A stretch of 45,211 nt of DNA from Alphaproteobacteria bacterium. GTDB taxonomy: Bacteria; Pseudomonadota; Alphaproteobacteria; Paracaedibacterales; CAIULA01. Positions 7,687 through 16,442 of the stretch are shown one piece after another; positions within the stretch are counted from its first letter, which is position 1, and each line of letters begins with the position of its first letter. Below the pieces are notes generated by a model. It did not search any database. It worked only from the letters and a program-made list of their open reading frames with translations, and was not told where the DNA came from. Both the position numbers and the translations under genes were made by a program. The stretch covers positions 1 through 45,211 of the forward strand of contig JAIEPD010000046.1 in the NCBI GenBank assembly GCA_019749935.1. The letters are read 5' to 3'.

Positions 7687-9132
7687 ATGACAGGAATACA
7701 TTCTTTTAACTTTTCGAATACAACGGCTTTGTGTATTGGCGATGTGATGCTTGACAGGTTTGTCTATGGACAAGTTGAAAGAATTTCTCCTGAATCGCCG
7801 ATACCTATCTTAAAAATGAATCGGGATTTTACGGTTATTGGCGGTGCCGGTAACGTTGCTAGAAACATTTCCTCTTTAGGGGGTAAGGTTATATTTGTTG
7901 GCGTTACTGGCAAAGACTCAGCGGGTGAAATTTTAAAAAAGCATTTGGATGAATTGCCTAATACAAAAGCAACTCTTTTCTCAGAAGCTAATCGTCAAAC
8001 CATCCGAAAAACGCGCTTTATTGCCCAAGGACAACAGCTTCTTCGTGTGGATGAGGAAACGCCTAACCCATGCCTAGATTCAACCGAACAGCAAATCTTA
8101 GATTATTGCAAAAAAGTTTTGTCAGAATGCCAGGTCATTATTTTATCTGATTATAATAAGGGTATTTTCTCAAAAAATTTGTGCCAATCCATCATTAATC
8201 TTGCAAAAGGTAGGGTGCCGATTGTGGTTGATCCAAAGGGACGCCATTATCAGCATTACAAGGGCGCCACCATCTTAACGCCAAACCTTAAAGAAATGAG
8301 CGAGGTTACAGGCCATGCCCTTAAAACTCAAGCGCAAATTATAAAAGCCGGAGAAGCCTTAAAAAATGAATTAGGCGTTGAATCTCTTTTGATTACTCAA
8401 GGCTCACAAGGGATGACCCTATTAGAAAACAACAAAGAGGCGAAACAAATCCCAGCTGTGGCCCGCGAAGTTTACGATGTCTCAGGTGCTGGCGATACGG
8501 TTGTTGCAACGCTCGCAATCGCTTTGGCAAATGATATCTCCTTAAGTGATGCCTGCAGACTGGCGAACACAGCAGCTGGAATTGTAGTTGGTAAGGTTGG
8601 AACAGCAACGTTGACATCCGAAGAACTTGAATCTTCGTTTAATCACCACACAACTGTTCACACAGAACAAAAGGTCTTAACTTTGCCGCACGCTATTGAG
8701 TGCTTGAAAGAATGGCGTCGTCAAGGGCTAAAAGTTGGCTTTACCAATGGATGCTTTGATCTTCTTCATTTGGGGCACCTTCATATTTTGCAAGAATCAG
8801 CCGCAGCTTGCGATAAATTGATTATAGGTCTTAACAGTGACGCTTCTGTAAAACGCCTCAAAGGTGATTCAAGGCCTATTCAAAATGAGGAAACTCGAGC
8901 CCAAGTTTTAGCAGCCTTAGGCATGGTAGACGTCGTTATTATTTTTGATGAAGAAACCCCCTATAATCTTATCAGCAGCCTATTGCCTGATGTTTTGGTA
9001 AAAGGCGCTGATTATACAATTGACCGTGTAGTGGGCGCAGACATTGTACAAGCCAAAGGCGGTGAAGTTCTTTTAGTCAATCTTAAAGAAGGACATAGCA
9101 CAACGAAAACTGTTGGCAGAATGGTTGCGTAA
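7687..9132 (+). CDS. hldE: Bifunctional heptose-7-phosphate kinase / heptose-1-phosphate adenylyltransferase
   Basis: A two-domain enzyme making ADP-heptose for the LPS inner core. The N-terminal PfkB/ribokinase domain (about 1-318) shows IGGAGNVARNISSLGG (51-66) and the catalytic DVSGAGDT (264-271). The C-terminal nucleotidyltransferase domain (about 340-481) has GFTNGCFDLLHLGH (351-364) with the HxGH motif and LNSDASVKRLKG. 481 residues is normal for the fused form. It stands alone, without gmhA, gmhB or hldD beside it. Its presence implies a heptose-containing LPS core. Confidence 0.96.
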   Translation: MTGIHSFNFSNTTALCIGDVMLDRFVYGQVERISPESPIPILKMNRDFTVIGGAGNVARNISSLGGKVIFVGVTGKDSAGEILKKHLDELPNTKATLFSEANRQTIRKTRFIAQGQQLLRVDEETPNPCLDSTEQQILDYCKKVLSECQVIILSDYNKGIFSKNLCQSIINLAKGRVPIVVDPKGRHYQHYKGATILTPNLKEMSEVTGHALKTQAQIIKAGEALKNELGVESLLITQGSQGMTLLENNKEAKQIPAVAREVYDVSGAGDTVVATLAIALANDISLSDACRLANTAAGIVVGKVGTATLTSEELESSFNHHTTVHTEQKVLTLPHAIECLKEWRRQGLKVGFTNGCFDLLHLGHLHILQESAAACDKLIIGLNSDASVKRLKGDSRPIQNEETRAQVLAALGMVDVVIIFDEETPYNLISSLLPDVLVKGADYTIDRVVGADIVQAKGGEVLLVNLKEGHSTTKTVGRMVA

Positions 9133-9169
9133 AAAGTATCCAGAAAAACTGTTTTCTCTTTATATCTAC

Positions 9170-9240
9170 ACTAGATATGATTTTGGGTCTGATGGGGCCT
9201 CCGTAGGGTCCCAAAAATGTGCCTGGCCTCCGCCTCCTCC
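9170..9240 (+). repeat. Dispersed repeat copy B (degenerate)
   Basis: The plus-strand counterpart of the element at 57-135, sharing CTAGATAT, GGGGCC and CCCAAAAA at identical spacing. It lies just downstream of hldE in a 470-bp stretch without a gene (9133-9600). A short hairpin TCAACAC/GTGTTGA follows at 9306-9325. Confidence 0.35.
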
Positions 9241-9355
9241 ACCACGAGAGCAATACTCACCCAAGCCTTTGTGTTTTTGTTTAAAAAACAAGACAATAAA
9301 GGTTCTCAACACATGATTGTGTTGATATAATGAATATAAAGAGCTCGATCGCGCT

Positions 9356-9497
9356 TTTATATCCACCCAGGTCCTGAGGGGATAGAAGTTTTCTTCCTCT
9401 TTGTATAAAATAAATTACAAAGAGGAAGAGCCTGAGTATTGTCCACCAGCCACATTTAAGCCGATGCCCAACCATAATTGTGCCCTCAGGATATAAA
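9356..9497. mobile_element. MITE-like element with imperfect terminal inverted repeats
   Basis: The left end reads TTTATATCC (9356-9364), a 10-base insert, then TGAGGG (9375-9380). The right end (9483-9497) is the reverse complement of TTTATATCCTGAGGG. Inside lies a perfect 13-bp hairpin, CTTCCTCTTTGTA/TACAAAGAGGAAG (9393-9405/9416-9428). It encodes no protein. The structure suggests a small non-autonomous element or the relic of one; no target duplication is clear. Confidence 0.4.
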
Positions 9498-9600
9498 TTA
9501 TCAAAAAAAGATTAATATATCGTTTATATATCTAAGTAAATTTACTAGATAATATGTAGCTCTTCACAATAATTGCAACATGTAGAAATATTATAAGAGC

Positions 9601-10890
9601 TTATATCGACCTATCAGTCTTCTGTTCTACTTCTAATTTCTCAAAATGCCAAAGGCCCAGTATATAACCTGTAAACACGGGAACTGTAATAATCAATGTT
9701 CCCCAGCTCCCTAAATATTCTGTTAAGTAAACAAGCCCAAAAGAAGTAATAATATAGACCACAGCACGAGATAACGCGTAGGTGAAACTGATATACGTAA
9801 ATCGTTTTAGAACGGGGAAATATTTATAAAAGACCGACGTTGCCGGTGATGCATCTGCTGCAAAAAATATGATACAACATTGAAGAAGAAGGACTTGAAA
9901 CTCACTTTGCAAATTATCTAACCAATAAGGATAACTCATAATAATAATTGAAGAGATGAGCAGTTTAACTTTCAATATTTTTAGGGGATATATTTTATAA
10001 CTTAAAAATACAAACAATAGGTAGGTGCTTATTTGCACCATCGAAACGATAAAGTTTTGGTGAATAATTTGCTCGGGGCTATAGCTAAAAGAATTCTTCA
10101 AAATTATGCCACAATGCATATATGAAAAATAAAAGCACAACGGCCACATACAATCCATTAGAAACAAAGCCAACGACGTTCTATAATCAACTTTCTCTTG
10201 GACAAAAGAGCCAGACTCTTCCTCTGTGTCCATAGAAGTCACTTGTCGTTTTGCATCCGTAAAATCAGGAGTTTCTCTTAAAAATATTCTTCCAGCAGCT
10301 CCTACAAGAGCAATAACAGCTCCTACTCCAAAAATAACGCGCCAGTTAAATCCAAAATAAATTACAAAGGATGCAACAGCCAAAGAAGCTGCTCCTCCTA
10401 TAGCTGACGCGAATGCAAGTAGTGCAACTGCTGAATATCTAGCCGGGGGCTTTATAAACTCGCTCAAATAAAGCTGAGCGCCGGTAAGCTCTCCCATCGA
10501 CGACATTCCTTGGACAATACGGCATATCGTAACAATCCAAGAAGCCATAATACCAATCTGAGCATATGTCGGCAAGTTAGCCATAAGGACGCAAGATAAG
10601 GACATGAACATAATTGTTAGAATAACCGTGACTTTACGCCCAACGTAATCACCGATAAAACCAAAGATCAGCGCCCCAATGGGTCTAAATATATAAGTTG
10701 TACAAAATGCAAAAGCGGCAAGAAGACTGGCAGTATGAGGATCCGTTTTAGGGAAGAACAACTCATTTAACAGAACCGCCATATGGACATAGAGCATTAA
10801 ATCAAAGTATTCAAGAAAAGTCCCTATTGACAGCAAACCTACTGCCTGCTTTTGTTCTTTGTCTAATGATGTAAATATGCCGCCCATCAT
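9601..10890 (-). CDS. MFS transporter, ProP/MHS-like (copy 1)
   Basis: A 429-residue, 12-helix transporter of the metabolite:H+ symporter branch, resembling proline/betaine (ProP) carriers expanded in intracellular alphaproteobacteria. Visible are the opening SIGTFLEYFDLMLYVHMAVLL, the loop GFIGDYVGRKVTV (the MFS motif between helices 2 and 3), RIVQGMSSMGELTGAQLYLSE and RETPDFTDAKR before a charged central loop. It lies 42 bp downstream of a close paralog in the same orientation, suggesting tandem duplication and co-transcription. Substrate is not readable. The 7-bp inverted repeat AGCTCTT/AAGAGCT at 9556-9601 spans the stop but has a 32-base loop. Confidence 0.9.
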   Translation of the reverse strand: MMGGIFTSLDKEQKQAVGLLSIGTFLEYFDLMLYVHMAVLLNELFFPKTDPHTASLLAAFAFCTTYIFRPIGALIFGFIGDYVGRKVTVILTIMFMSLSCVLMANLPTYAQIGIMASWIVTICRIVQGMSSMGELTGAQLYLSEFIKPPARYSAVALLAFASAIGGAASLAVASFVIYFGFNWRVIFGVGAVIALVGAAGRIFLRETPDFTDAKRQVTSMDTEEESGSFVQEKVDYRTSLALFLMDCMWPLCFYFSYMHCGIILKNSFSYSPEQIIHQNFIVSMVQISTYLLFVFLSYKIYPLKILKVKLLISSIIIMSYPYWLDNLQSEFQVLLLQCCIIFFAADASPATSVFYKYFPVLKRFTYISFTYALSRAVVYIITSFGLVYLTEYLGSWGTLIITVPVFTGYILGLWHFEKLEVEQKTDRSI

Positions 10891-10932
10891 TTAATTACAC
10901 CAAAACTAACAAAGAAAAGAAAAAAGAACTTT

Positions 10933-12225
10933 TTAAATTTTATTTTGCTCATGGCTATCGATTCTATCTAAATTTTCAAAATGTCTTAACCCAATTGTGT
11001 ACCCCACACAGACAGGCACCATAATGATTAAAATTCCCCAATTACCAAAACTTTCCGTCAAATAAACAAGGCCAAAAGAAGTAATAACATATGTTAACGC
11101 GCGAGATAAAGCGTATGTGAAACTAATATAAGTAAAACGCTTAAAAACAGGGAAATGCTTATAAAAAATTGACGTGGCAGGCGCAGCATCAGCTGCAAAG
11201 AATATGACAGCTGACTGAAGGAAAAACAGGTAAAATGGGTCCGTTATATTATTAAGCCAGTACGGACAAGTTACGATAATGATTGCTGAGATAATGAGTT
11301 TAACTTTTAGAATGATCAACGGATAAACTTTGTAACTCAAAAAAACAAATAGCAAAAGGCTTGCTATCTGCACCAAAGAAACAATGAAATTTTGATGGAT
11401 GATCTGCTCAGGTGTAAGATCAAAAGAATGTTTGAGTATATTGCCGCAATAAACATAAGAAAAATAAAAACAAACAGGCCACATACAATCCATTAAAAAC
11501 AGAGCTAAGGATGTTTTCTGATTTACCTTTTCTTGCTGAATAGAATCGCTTTCAAATGGCTCAAACTTTCTTCGTTTTTTTGCATCTTTTATTCGTCTTT
11601 TCGCATCCGCAAAATCAGGCGTTTCTCGAAGCTTTGTTCTGGCAACTGCCCCAACAACTGCAATTGTTGCCCCTACCCAAAAGGCAAGACGCCAATCAAG
11701 ACCAAACGAAGTCACAAACGATGCCAAACCAAGGGCCGCAGATGTTCCAAGTGAAACAGCTAGAGCAAGCAGTGCAACAGCTGGATATCTAGCAGGCGGT
11801 TTTATCGTTTCGCTTAAGTAAAGCTGAGCCCCTGATATTTCACCCATCGAAGACATGCCCTGAACAATACGACACATCGTCACAATCCAAGAAGCAGCTA
11901 TGCCTATTTGTGCATATGTTGGTAGGTTTGCCATAGTCAAGCATGAAAAAGACATCATGGTCGTCGTGATAACAACTGTTACCTTTCTTCCCAAATTATC
12001 ACCAATATAACCAAACACAAGTGCGCCTATCGGCCTTAAAAGGTAAGTTGAGCAGAAAGCAAAAGCTGTAAGGAGTCCTGCCGTATGAGCATCTGTCTTC
12101 GGAAAAAACAGCTCATTTAACAAAACTGCCATGTGAATATATAGCATTAAGTCAAAATATTCTAGAAAAGTACCTATAGATAGTAAAGCTACAGCTTCAC
12201 CTTGTTCTTTATTTAATCTGGGCAT
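10933..12225 (-). CDS. MFS transporter, ProP/MHS-like (copy 2)
   Basis: A 430-residue paralog of the downstream gene; the first 80 residues are nearly colinear (SIGTFLEYFDLMLYIHMAVLL, GYIGDNLGRKVTV, RIVQGMSSMGEISGAQLYLSE). It differs most in the central cytoplasmic loop, which carries an extra KDAKKRRKFEPFES segment, and at the C-terminus. The pair points to duplication with retained membrane core, possibly split substrate preference. The start MPRLNKEQ aligns with SLDKEQ of copy 1. Probably the first gene of a two-gene operon; a dispersed repeat lies upstream. Confidence 0.9.
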   Translation of the reverse strand: MPRLNKEQGEAVALLSIGTFLEYFDLMLYIHMAVLLNELFFPKTDAHTAGLLTAFAFCSTYLLRPIGALVFGYIGDNLGRKVTVVITTTMMSFSCLTMANLPTYAQIGIAASWIVTMCRIVQGMSSMGEISGAQLYLSETIKPPARYPAVALLALAVSLGTSAALGLASFVTSFGLDWRLAFWVGATIAVVGAVARTKLRETPDFADAKRRIKDAKKRRKFEPFESDSIQQEKVNQKTSLALFLMDCMWPVCFYFSYVYCGNILKHSFDLTPEQIIHQNFIVSLVQIASLLLFVFLSYKVYPLIILKVKLIISAIIIVTCPYWLNNITDPFYLFFLQSAVIFFAADAAPATSIFYKHFPVFKRFTYISFTYALSRALTYVITSFGLVYLTESFGNWGILIIMVPVCVGYTIGLRHFENLDRIDSHEQNKI

Positions 12226-12312
12226 ATTTCTACCTATTTTTATCAGAAAAACTCTATCAGAAACTTACTTAAAAGCAGCGGAAACCAGCGTGGACCTTTT
12301 CCCAAAAGTACG

Positions 12313-12402
12313 GTACCCAAAATGTTTCAAAAAGCGGAGCAGGCGTTTAAAGATTGAGGAGCACCTCAGATCTTGAAAAACAGCGAACCCGCAACTTGAA
12401 AC
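12313..12402 (+). repeat. Dispersed repeat (copy 1 of inverted pair)
   Basis: It contains TTTCAAAAAGC, GCAGGCGTTT, GGAGC, GAAAAACAGCGAACCCG and TTGAAAC in the same order as the reverse complement of 15452-15565. The 5' part of this intergenic stretch (12226-12312) shows nothing else. Confidence 0.6.
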
Positions 12403-12498
12403 AGCAAGGGTATAAAGTTTTTTCTCACAATATCCTTATGTCATGTAGGAGAAATTTTTTGATTTTTTCTTATTTCTCTCTCAGAAAGATCAATAATA

Positions 12499-13152
12499 TC
12501 AACCCTTAAAACCCTCTTCTTCCCTTAGGTTGATTTCTATCCGTTCCTTAGATTTACCGATATTCTTTCTTTTTAAAGTGATATATCCAACTTCCTTTGC
12601 GGATTTAACATGCGTTCCTCCACAACGGACTTTGGAAAAACCTTCAATCTCCCAAAAGCGTTTTTGACTGTCTGTATCAGAAAACCCAGTCTTGATAGGT
12701 GCGTCTTTTTCGATGATGGTGTTATATTCAGATAAAATTTCATCAAAAAGAGTTGAGATGTTTTTATCTAATACAAAATCAATCCGGGATTTATCTTCGG
12801 CAATATGAGCCCCAATTTTCTCAAAATTCCATTTTCGTGTCACAATTTCCAGAACCAGCTCTGCTGCAAAATGAAGCCTCATTAATTTATACCGGCGCCC
12901 CCAATCAATTTCCATGATTATAGGATCGCCAGATTTAAGACCGTGTCCTTCAGCAATTGTGTAGTAAATAAGATTACCTTCTGTCTCTGAACTTATCACG
13001 GGCATTCCATTGATGAGGGTTCGATCGCTTTCTTGCCCGCCTGAAAACGAAAAAGCAATTGTTTCCTCTGGCACGATGCGATTATCTGAAACGGATGAAA
13101 CTTTCGTGACAAGGCTTGTTTGATAGGGGTTATCCCAGAAAATTTTCCTCAT
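12499..13152 (-). CDS. Alanyl-tRNA editing protein (AlaX-like)
   Basis: 217 residues resembling the free-standing editing domain of alanyl-tRNA synthetase, which hydrolyses Ser- or Gly-tRNA(Ala). The N-terminal FSFSGGQESDRTLING corresponds to the GGQ-containing strand, RRYKLMRLHFAAELVLE (86-102) to the helix with the first zinc motif, and RCGGTHVKSAKEVG (176-189) to the second, with Cys177 and His181. In the usual HxxxH motif the second His is Glu98 here (HFAAE), a variation worth noting. It lies divergent from rnr. Family call is good; activity with this zinc site is untested. Confidence 0.85.
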   Translation of the reverse strand: MRKIFWDNPYQTSLVTKVSSVSDNRIVPEETIAFSFSGGQESDRTLINGMPVISSETEGNLIYYTIAEGHGLKSGDPIIMEIDWGRRYKLMRLHFAAELVLEIVTRKWNFEKIGAHIAEDKSRIDFVLDKNISTLFDEILSEYNTIIEKDAPIKTGFSDTDSQKRFWEIEGFSKVRCGGTHVKSAKEVGYITLKRKNIGKSKERIEINLREEEGFKG

Positions 13153-13320
13153 TTTTGCCCTATATGTATAAAGAATAGCAATTTAAAAGATATTAAATAT
13201 TTTTTATTTTAAGTGCAATTTTTTCTATTCCTTGAATCTTACAACCCCATCTTAATTGTTGGTTAAGGGAATCTATGTTACTGTAAAATTCTTAAAAAAA
13301 CTAAAAACGATAAGGTTGGC

Positions 13321-15435
13321 ATGGGCCAAGATAAACCTGACACAGACCTCAGAGAAGCTGTTTTAAAGTTAATCGAAAACAGCCATCACCTAGTAACCAA
13401 AAAAGAAATTGCTAAGGTATTAGGGGTAAAAGGTGCGCGCCGCCGCGAATTAAAACATATTCTGGCGAATTTAAAAGCGGAAGGATATGGCGCCAAGATT
13501 GTTAAAAGAATCAGACCCCCTGAAGCGAATAACGCGGACTCCAAAAAACGTCTTCCAAGGCCCCATAACGAACTTCATCTTGGTCTTTTCAAGACGGGTC
13601 GATTTGGCGGGCAACTTGTTCCTTGCCACCGAAAAGACCCTTTCCCAGGAGTTTCCTGTAATCCTGAAATTGCTGCAAAGCTAAACGAAGGTGATGTCGT
13701 TTTATATCACGCCAACAGAGCAAGAGGTGTTGAGATTGAAAGGGTTTTAGGCTCAATAGACAATCCAAAAATTTTCAGCTTAATGGCTATTCATGCACAT
13801 CAATTGCCCTTCGAATTTGATCAAGATGCCATCGATTTAGCCAATAACGGTAAAATCCCACCCCTTGGCAACCGAACAGATTTTAGAGATTTACCCCTTG
13901 TGACCATTGACGGTGAAGACGCGCGCGATTTTGATGATGCTGTTTGGGCCACCCCTGATCCAGATCCACGCAATGAAGGGGGATGGCGGATCATTGTTGC
14001 CATTGCTGACGTTTCTTATTATGTAAGGCCATCCGATGCTTTAGATAAAGAGGCCTATGAGCGCGGAAATTCGGTCTATTTTCCAGACAGGGTTGTGCCC
14101 ATGTTACCCGAAGCCTTATCTAACGGCCTTTGTTCTTTAAGGCCTGATGAGGACAGGGGGTGCCTTGCTGTTGAAATGATCATCAGCTCAAACGGAAAGC
14201 TGAAATCACATCGCTTTAAACGTGGCCTTATGCGATCAAAAGCAAGATTGACCTATAACCAAGTCCAAAGGGCCATCGAAGGCGATTTTGATAATACGAC
14301 AGAACCCTTGTGGGAAGAAGTTTTAAGCCCTTTATACGGTGCTTACCAATCCTTGTTAAAGGCAAGAAAAAGCCGGGGAACATTAGATTTAAATATTCCT
14401 GAACATCAGGTTGTTTTTCACGAAGATGGTTCTGTTAAAAACATTGTTCTGCGTACTCATCAGGAAAGCCATCAGCTGATTGAAGAATTGATGATTGCAG
14501 CGAATGTTGCCGCTGCTAAGACCTTATTGGTTAAAAACTGGCCAACCCTTTTTAGGGTTCATGATACCCCTGACAGTGTCCGCGTTGACAACCTGAAAAT
14601 GTTTTTAAAAAGTTTTAAAATTGAGATTCCAAAAACGAAAACTTTCAACCCCCTTCATTTCAACCAAATTTTAAAAGCCACAACAGGGTCGCCCCATATG
14701 CGATTTATTCACGATTTGGTTTTACGTTCACAATCACAGGCAAAATATGCGCCTACGAATATTGGGCATTTTGGCCTCAGCCTTGCTCATTATTGCCATT
14801 TTACTTCGCCAATTCGAAGGTATGCTGACCTTGTTGTACATCGTTCTCTGATTGCCTCTTTAGGGCTTGGTGATGATGGGCAAGAGCCCCTACCACTTGA
14901 AGTATTAGAGATGATTGGTGATCATATTTCATCAACCGAACGTCTAGCCTCATCAGCAGAGCGCGAAGTGATGGATCGTTTCCATGCTGCTTATTTGGAA
15001 AACCAAGTCGGAAAAGATTTCCATGCAACAATCGTTGGCGTCAGCACTGCTGGTATTTTTGTAGGATTATCAGAAACAGGCGCGCAAGGATTTATTGCCA
15101 AAAGCCATCTTCCCGGCGATTATTTTATTTTTGATGAACATCAGCATCGCTACATTGGGTCCAGAACCAAAACGGTTTATCAATTAGGACAGCCCATAAA
15201 TGTTATCTTAACATCATCGGATCCCGTGACGTGTTCGATTACTTTTTCGTTGATTGAGGAGATGAAACCAAGAGGTTATCCAAAAAAATCCCTTGAACAT
15301 AATGAGAACAGACATCACCATCATTACCAAAAGTCAAAAAAAGAACGGAAAAGTCCAAGCCAGAAAGAAGAACCACATAAAGAGAAACACATTCGAAGAA
15401 AAAGAAGTAAAGACTTAAAACCATCACTGCTCTAA
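13321..15435 (+). CDS. rnr: Ribonuclease R
   Basis: A 704-residue RNase II-superfamily 3'-5' exoribonuclease that degrades structured RNA in the cytosol. An N-terminal winged helix (about 5-60), cold-shock-type domains, the RNB catalytic domain with TIDGEDARDFDDAV (195-208, the metal-binding Asp cluster), the HFTSPIRRYADLVVHR region near 495-510, a C-terminal S1 domain (about 560-645) and a basic tail rich in Lys, Arg and His (650-704) give the classic RNase R architecture. The tail favours RNase R over RNase II. It is divergent from alaX and flanked by inverted dispersed repeats. Confidence 0.96.
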   Translation: MGQDKPDTDLREAVLKLIENSHHLVTKKEIAKVLGVKGARRRELKHILANLKAEGYGAKIVKRIRPPEANNADSKKRLPRPHNELHLGLFKTGRFGGQLVPCHRKDPFPGVSCNPEIAAKLNEGDVVLYHANRARGVEIERVLGSIDNPKIFSLMAIHAHQLPFEFDQDAIDLANNGKIPPLGNRTDFRDLPLVTIDGEDARDFDDAVWATPDPDPRNEGGWRIIVAIADVSYYVRPSDALDKEAYERGNSVYFPDRVVPMLPEALSNGLCSLRPDEDRGCLAVEMIISSNGKLKSHRFKRGLMRSKARLTYNQVQRAIEGDFDNTTEPLWEEVLSPLYGAYQSLLKARKSRGTLDLNIPEHQVVFHEDGSVKNIVLRTHQESHQLIEELMIAANVAAAKTLLVKNWPTLFRVHDTPDSVRVDNLKMFLKSFKIEIPKTKTFNPLHFNQILKATTGSPHMRFIHDLVLRSQSQAKYAPTNIGHFGLSLAHYCHFTSPIRRYADLVVHRSLIASLGLGDDGQEPLPLEVLEMIGDHISSTERLASSAEREVMDRFHAAYLENQVGKDFHATIVGVSTAGIFVGLSETGAQGFIAKSHLPGDYFIFDEHQHRYIGSRTKTVYQLGQPINVILTSSDPVTCSITFSLIEEMKPRGYPKKSLEHNENRHHHHYQKSKKERKSPSQKEEPHKEKHIRRKRSKDLKPSLL

Positions 15436-15451
15436 CCATCTCTACTCTTCG

Positions 15452-15565
15452 GTTTCAAATTCCGGGTTCGTTGTTTTTTCGGGAGCTGCGGTGCTCATGT
15501 ATTTGTATACACTGCGCTCCTTGTCCCTCAAACGCCTGCGCGGCTTTTTGAAACTCTTTGAGTAT
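15452..15565 (-). repeat. Dispersed repeat (copy 2 of inverted pair)
   Basis: Reverse-complement homologue of 12313-12402, sharing TTTCAAAAAGC, GCAGGCGTTT, GGAGC, GAAAAA, CGAACCCG and TTTGAAAC. It is slightly longer, with an extra stretch around GTATACAAATACATGAGC. It begins 17 bp after the rnr stop. The minus-strand copy has an open frame (QKAAQAFEGQGAQ), hinting that the family may once have been coding. Confidence 0.6.
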
Positions 15566-15636
15566 CTAATCTGTTCGGTGCATTATGATTATAGACACAT
15601 GTTTGCAATTTTAGCGCTCTTTTCTGGTCAATTTAA

Positions 15637-16359
15637 TTAAATCTTGGGGATAATTCCCATAACGTTTAAAGCAGCTTTCATTTTAAAAACATCAGACATA
15701 TCTCCATGGTCGTTAGTGTCTGAGGTTCTATCTACATTTATTCCTTTTTCAAAAGGTCCAAAATACCCTTCTATTCCTAAATTCTCCGCACACCAATCAA
15801 AAACCTTCTTTGGAAATTCATTATCATTATTAGGTGTGTTCATTATAATAGTCTCTGGCATCCCTGCCTTTTGAATAATTACCGGAGCACTGCTAACAAT
15901 CAATGAATAAAAACGACTTTTGGTGTAGGGTAAACCATTATTTAGCTTTTTTGTAATATAATCCATAACTAAAGGTGCTATAATTCCCCCCATAGATTCT
16001 CCCATAAATATGACTTTCGAAGGAGAACGATGGTTCATTTGTTCGAGTACTTGATCACCAAGCTTCTGAACTTGAGCATTTCTTGTTAAATCAGATATTA
16101 TGCCTGTCACTTCTGGACTTGAAAAATTTAGCCCTCGCGGATGAGGAGACACCCCAGCTAAGCGCCCTCTAAATTGGTCAGGATCAAACCACCGATAACC
16201 ACCATTTTGTCCAGATATTGATCCATTTGGGCTAAATAAATCAAAGGACTTTCTTGTTATATCAGGCCTGCCCAGCGCCGGAGCATGCTGCAGAAATTGG
16301 TCGACGATACCATTCGCAGCATCCCCTCTCTGATCCATTGGCTCGTTTTTCATTTTCAT
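15637..16359 (-). CDS. Alpha/beta hydrolase (phospholipase/carboxylesterase-like), N-terminally short
   Basis: 240 residues. The nucleophile elbow VIFMGESMGGIIAP (117-130) has Ser122 in GxSxG. Before it, NGGYRWFD (52-59) matches the GxxWF signature of the Abhydrolase_2 family, and NDHGDMS near 214-220 could supply the catalytic His. RGDAANG near residues 11-17 aligns with the HGxGD loop that normally follows the first core strand, so that strand is missing; an in-frame stop 18 bases upstream rules out a longer start. No Shine-Dalgarno is evident. It may be a degraded or non-canonical esterase. It is divergent from gcvPA. Confidence 0.6.
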   Translation of the reverse strand: MKMKNEPMDQRGDAANGIVDQFLQHAPALGRPDITRKSFDLFSPNGSISGQNGGYRWFDPDQFRGRLAGVSPHPRGLNFSSPEVTGIISDLTRNAQVQKLGDQVLEQMNHRSPSKVIFMGESMGGIIAPLVMDYITKKLNNGLPYTKSRFYSLIVSSAPVIIQKAGMPETIIMNTPNNDNEFPKKVFDWCAENLGIEGYFGPFEKGINVDRTSDTNDHGDMSDVFKMKAALNVMGIIPKI

Positions 16360-16442
16360 TCTGATTTTGCGTTTCTAGCTTTTCAAAATTTGCATGCTAC
16401 GGTATCGTATTGATTAAGGTTTTCCAACAATCAAAAAGTTCC

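Noticed and set aside
9166-9475. Two overlapping minus-strand frames of about 65 codons downstream of hldE
   Set aside because: They run through repeat elements and a perfect hairpin; a poly-Gly run and mixed composition suggest non-coding DNA.
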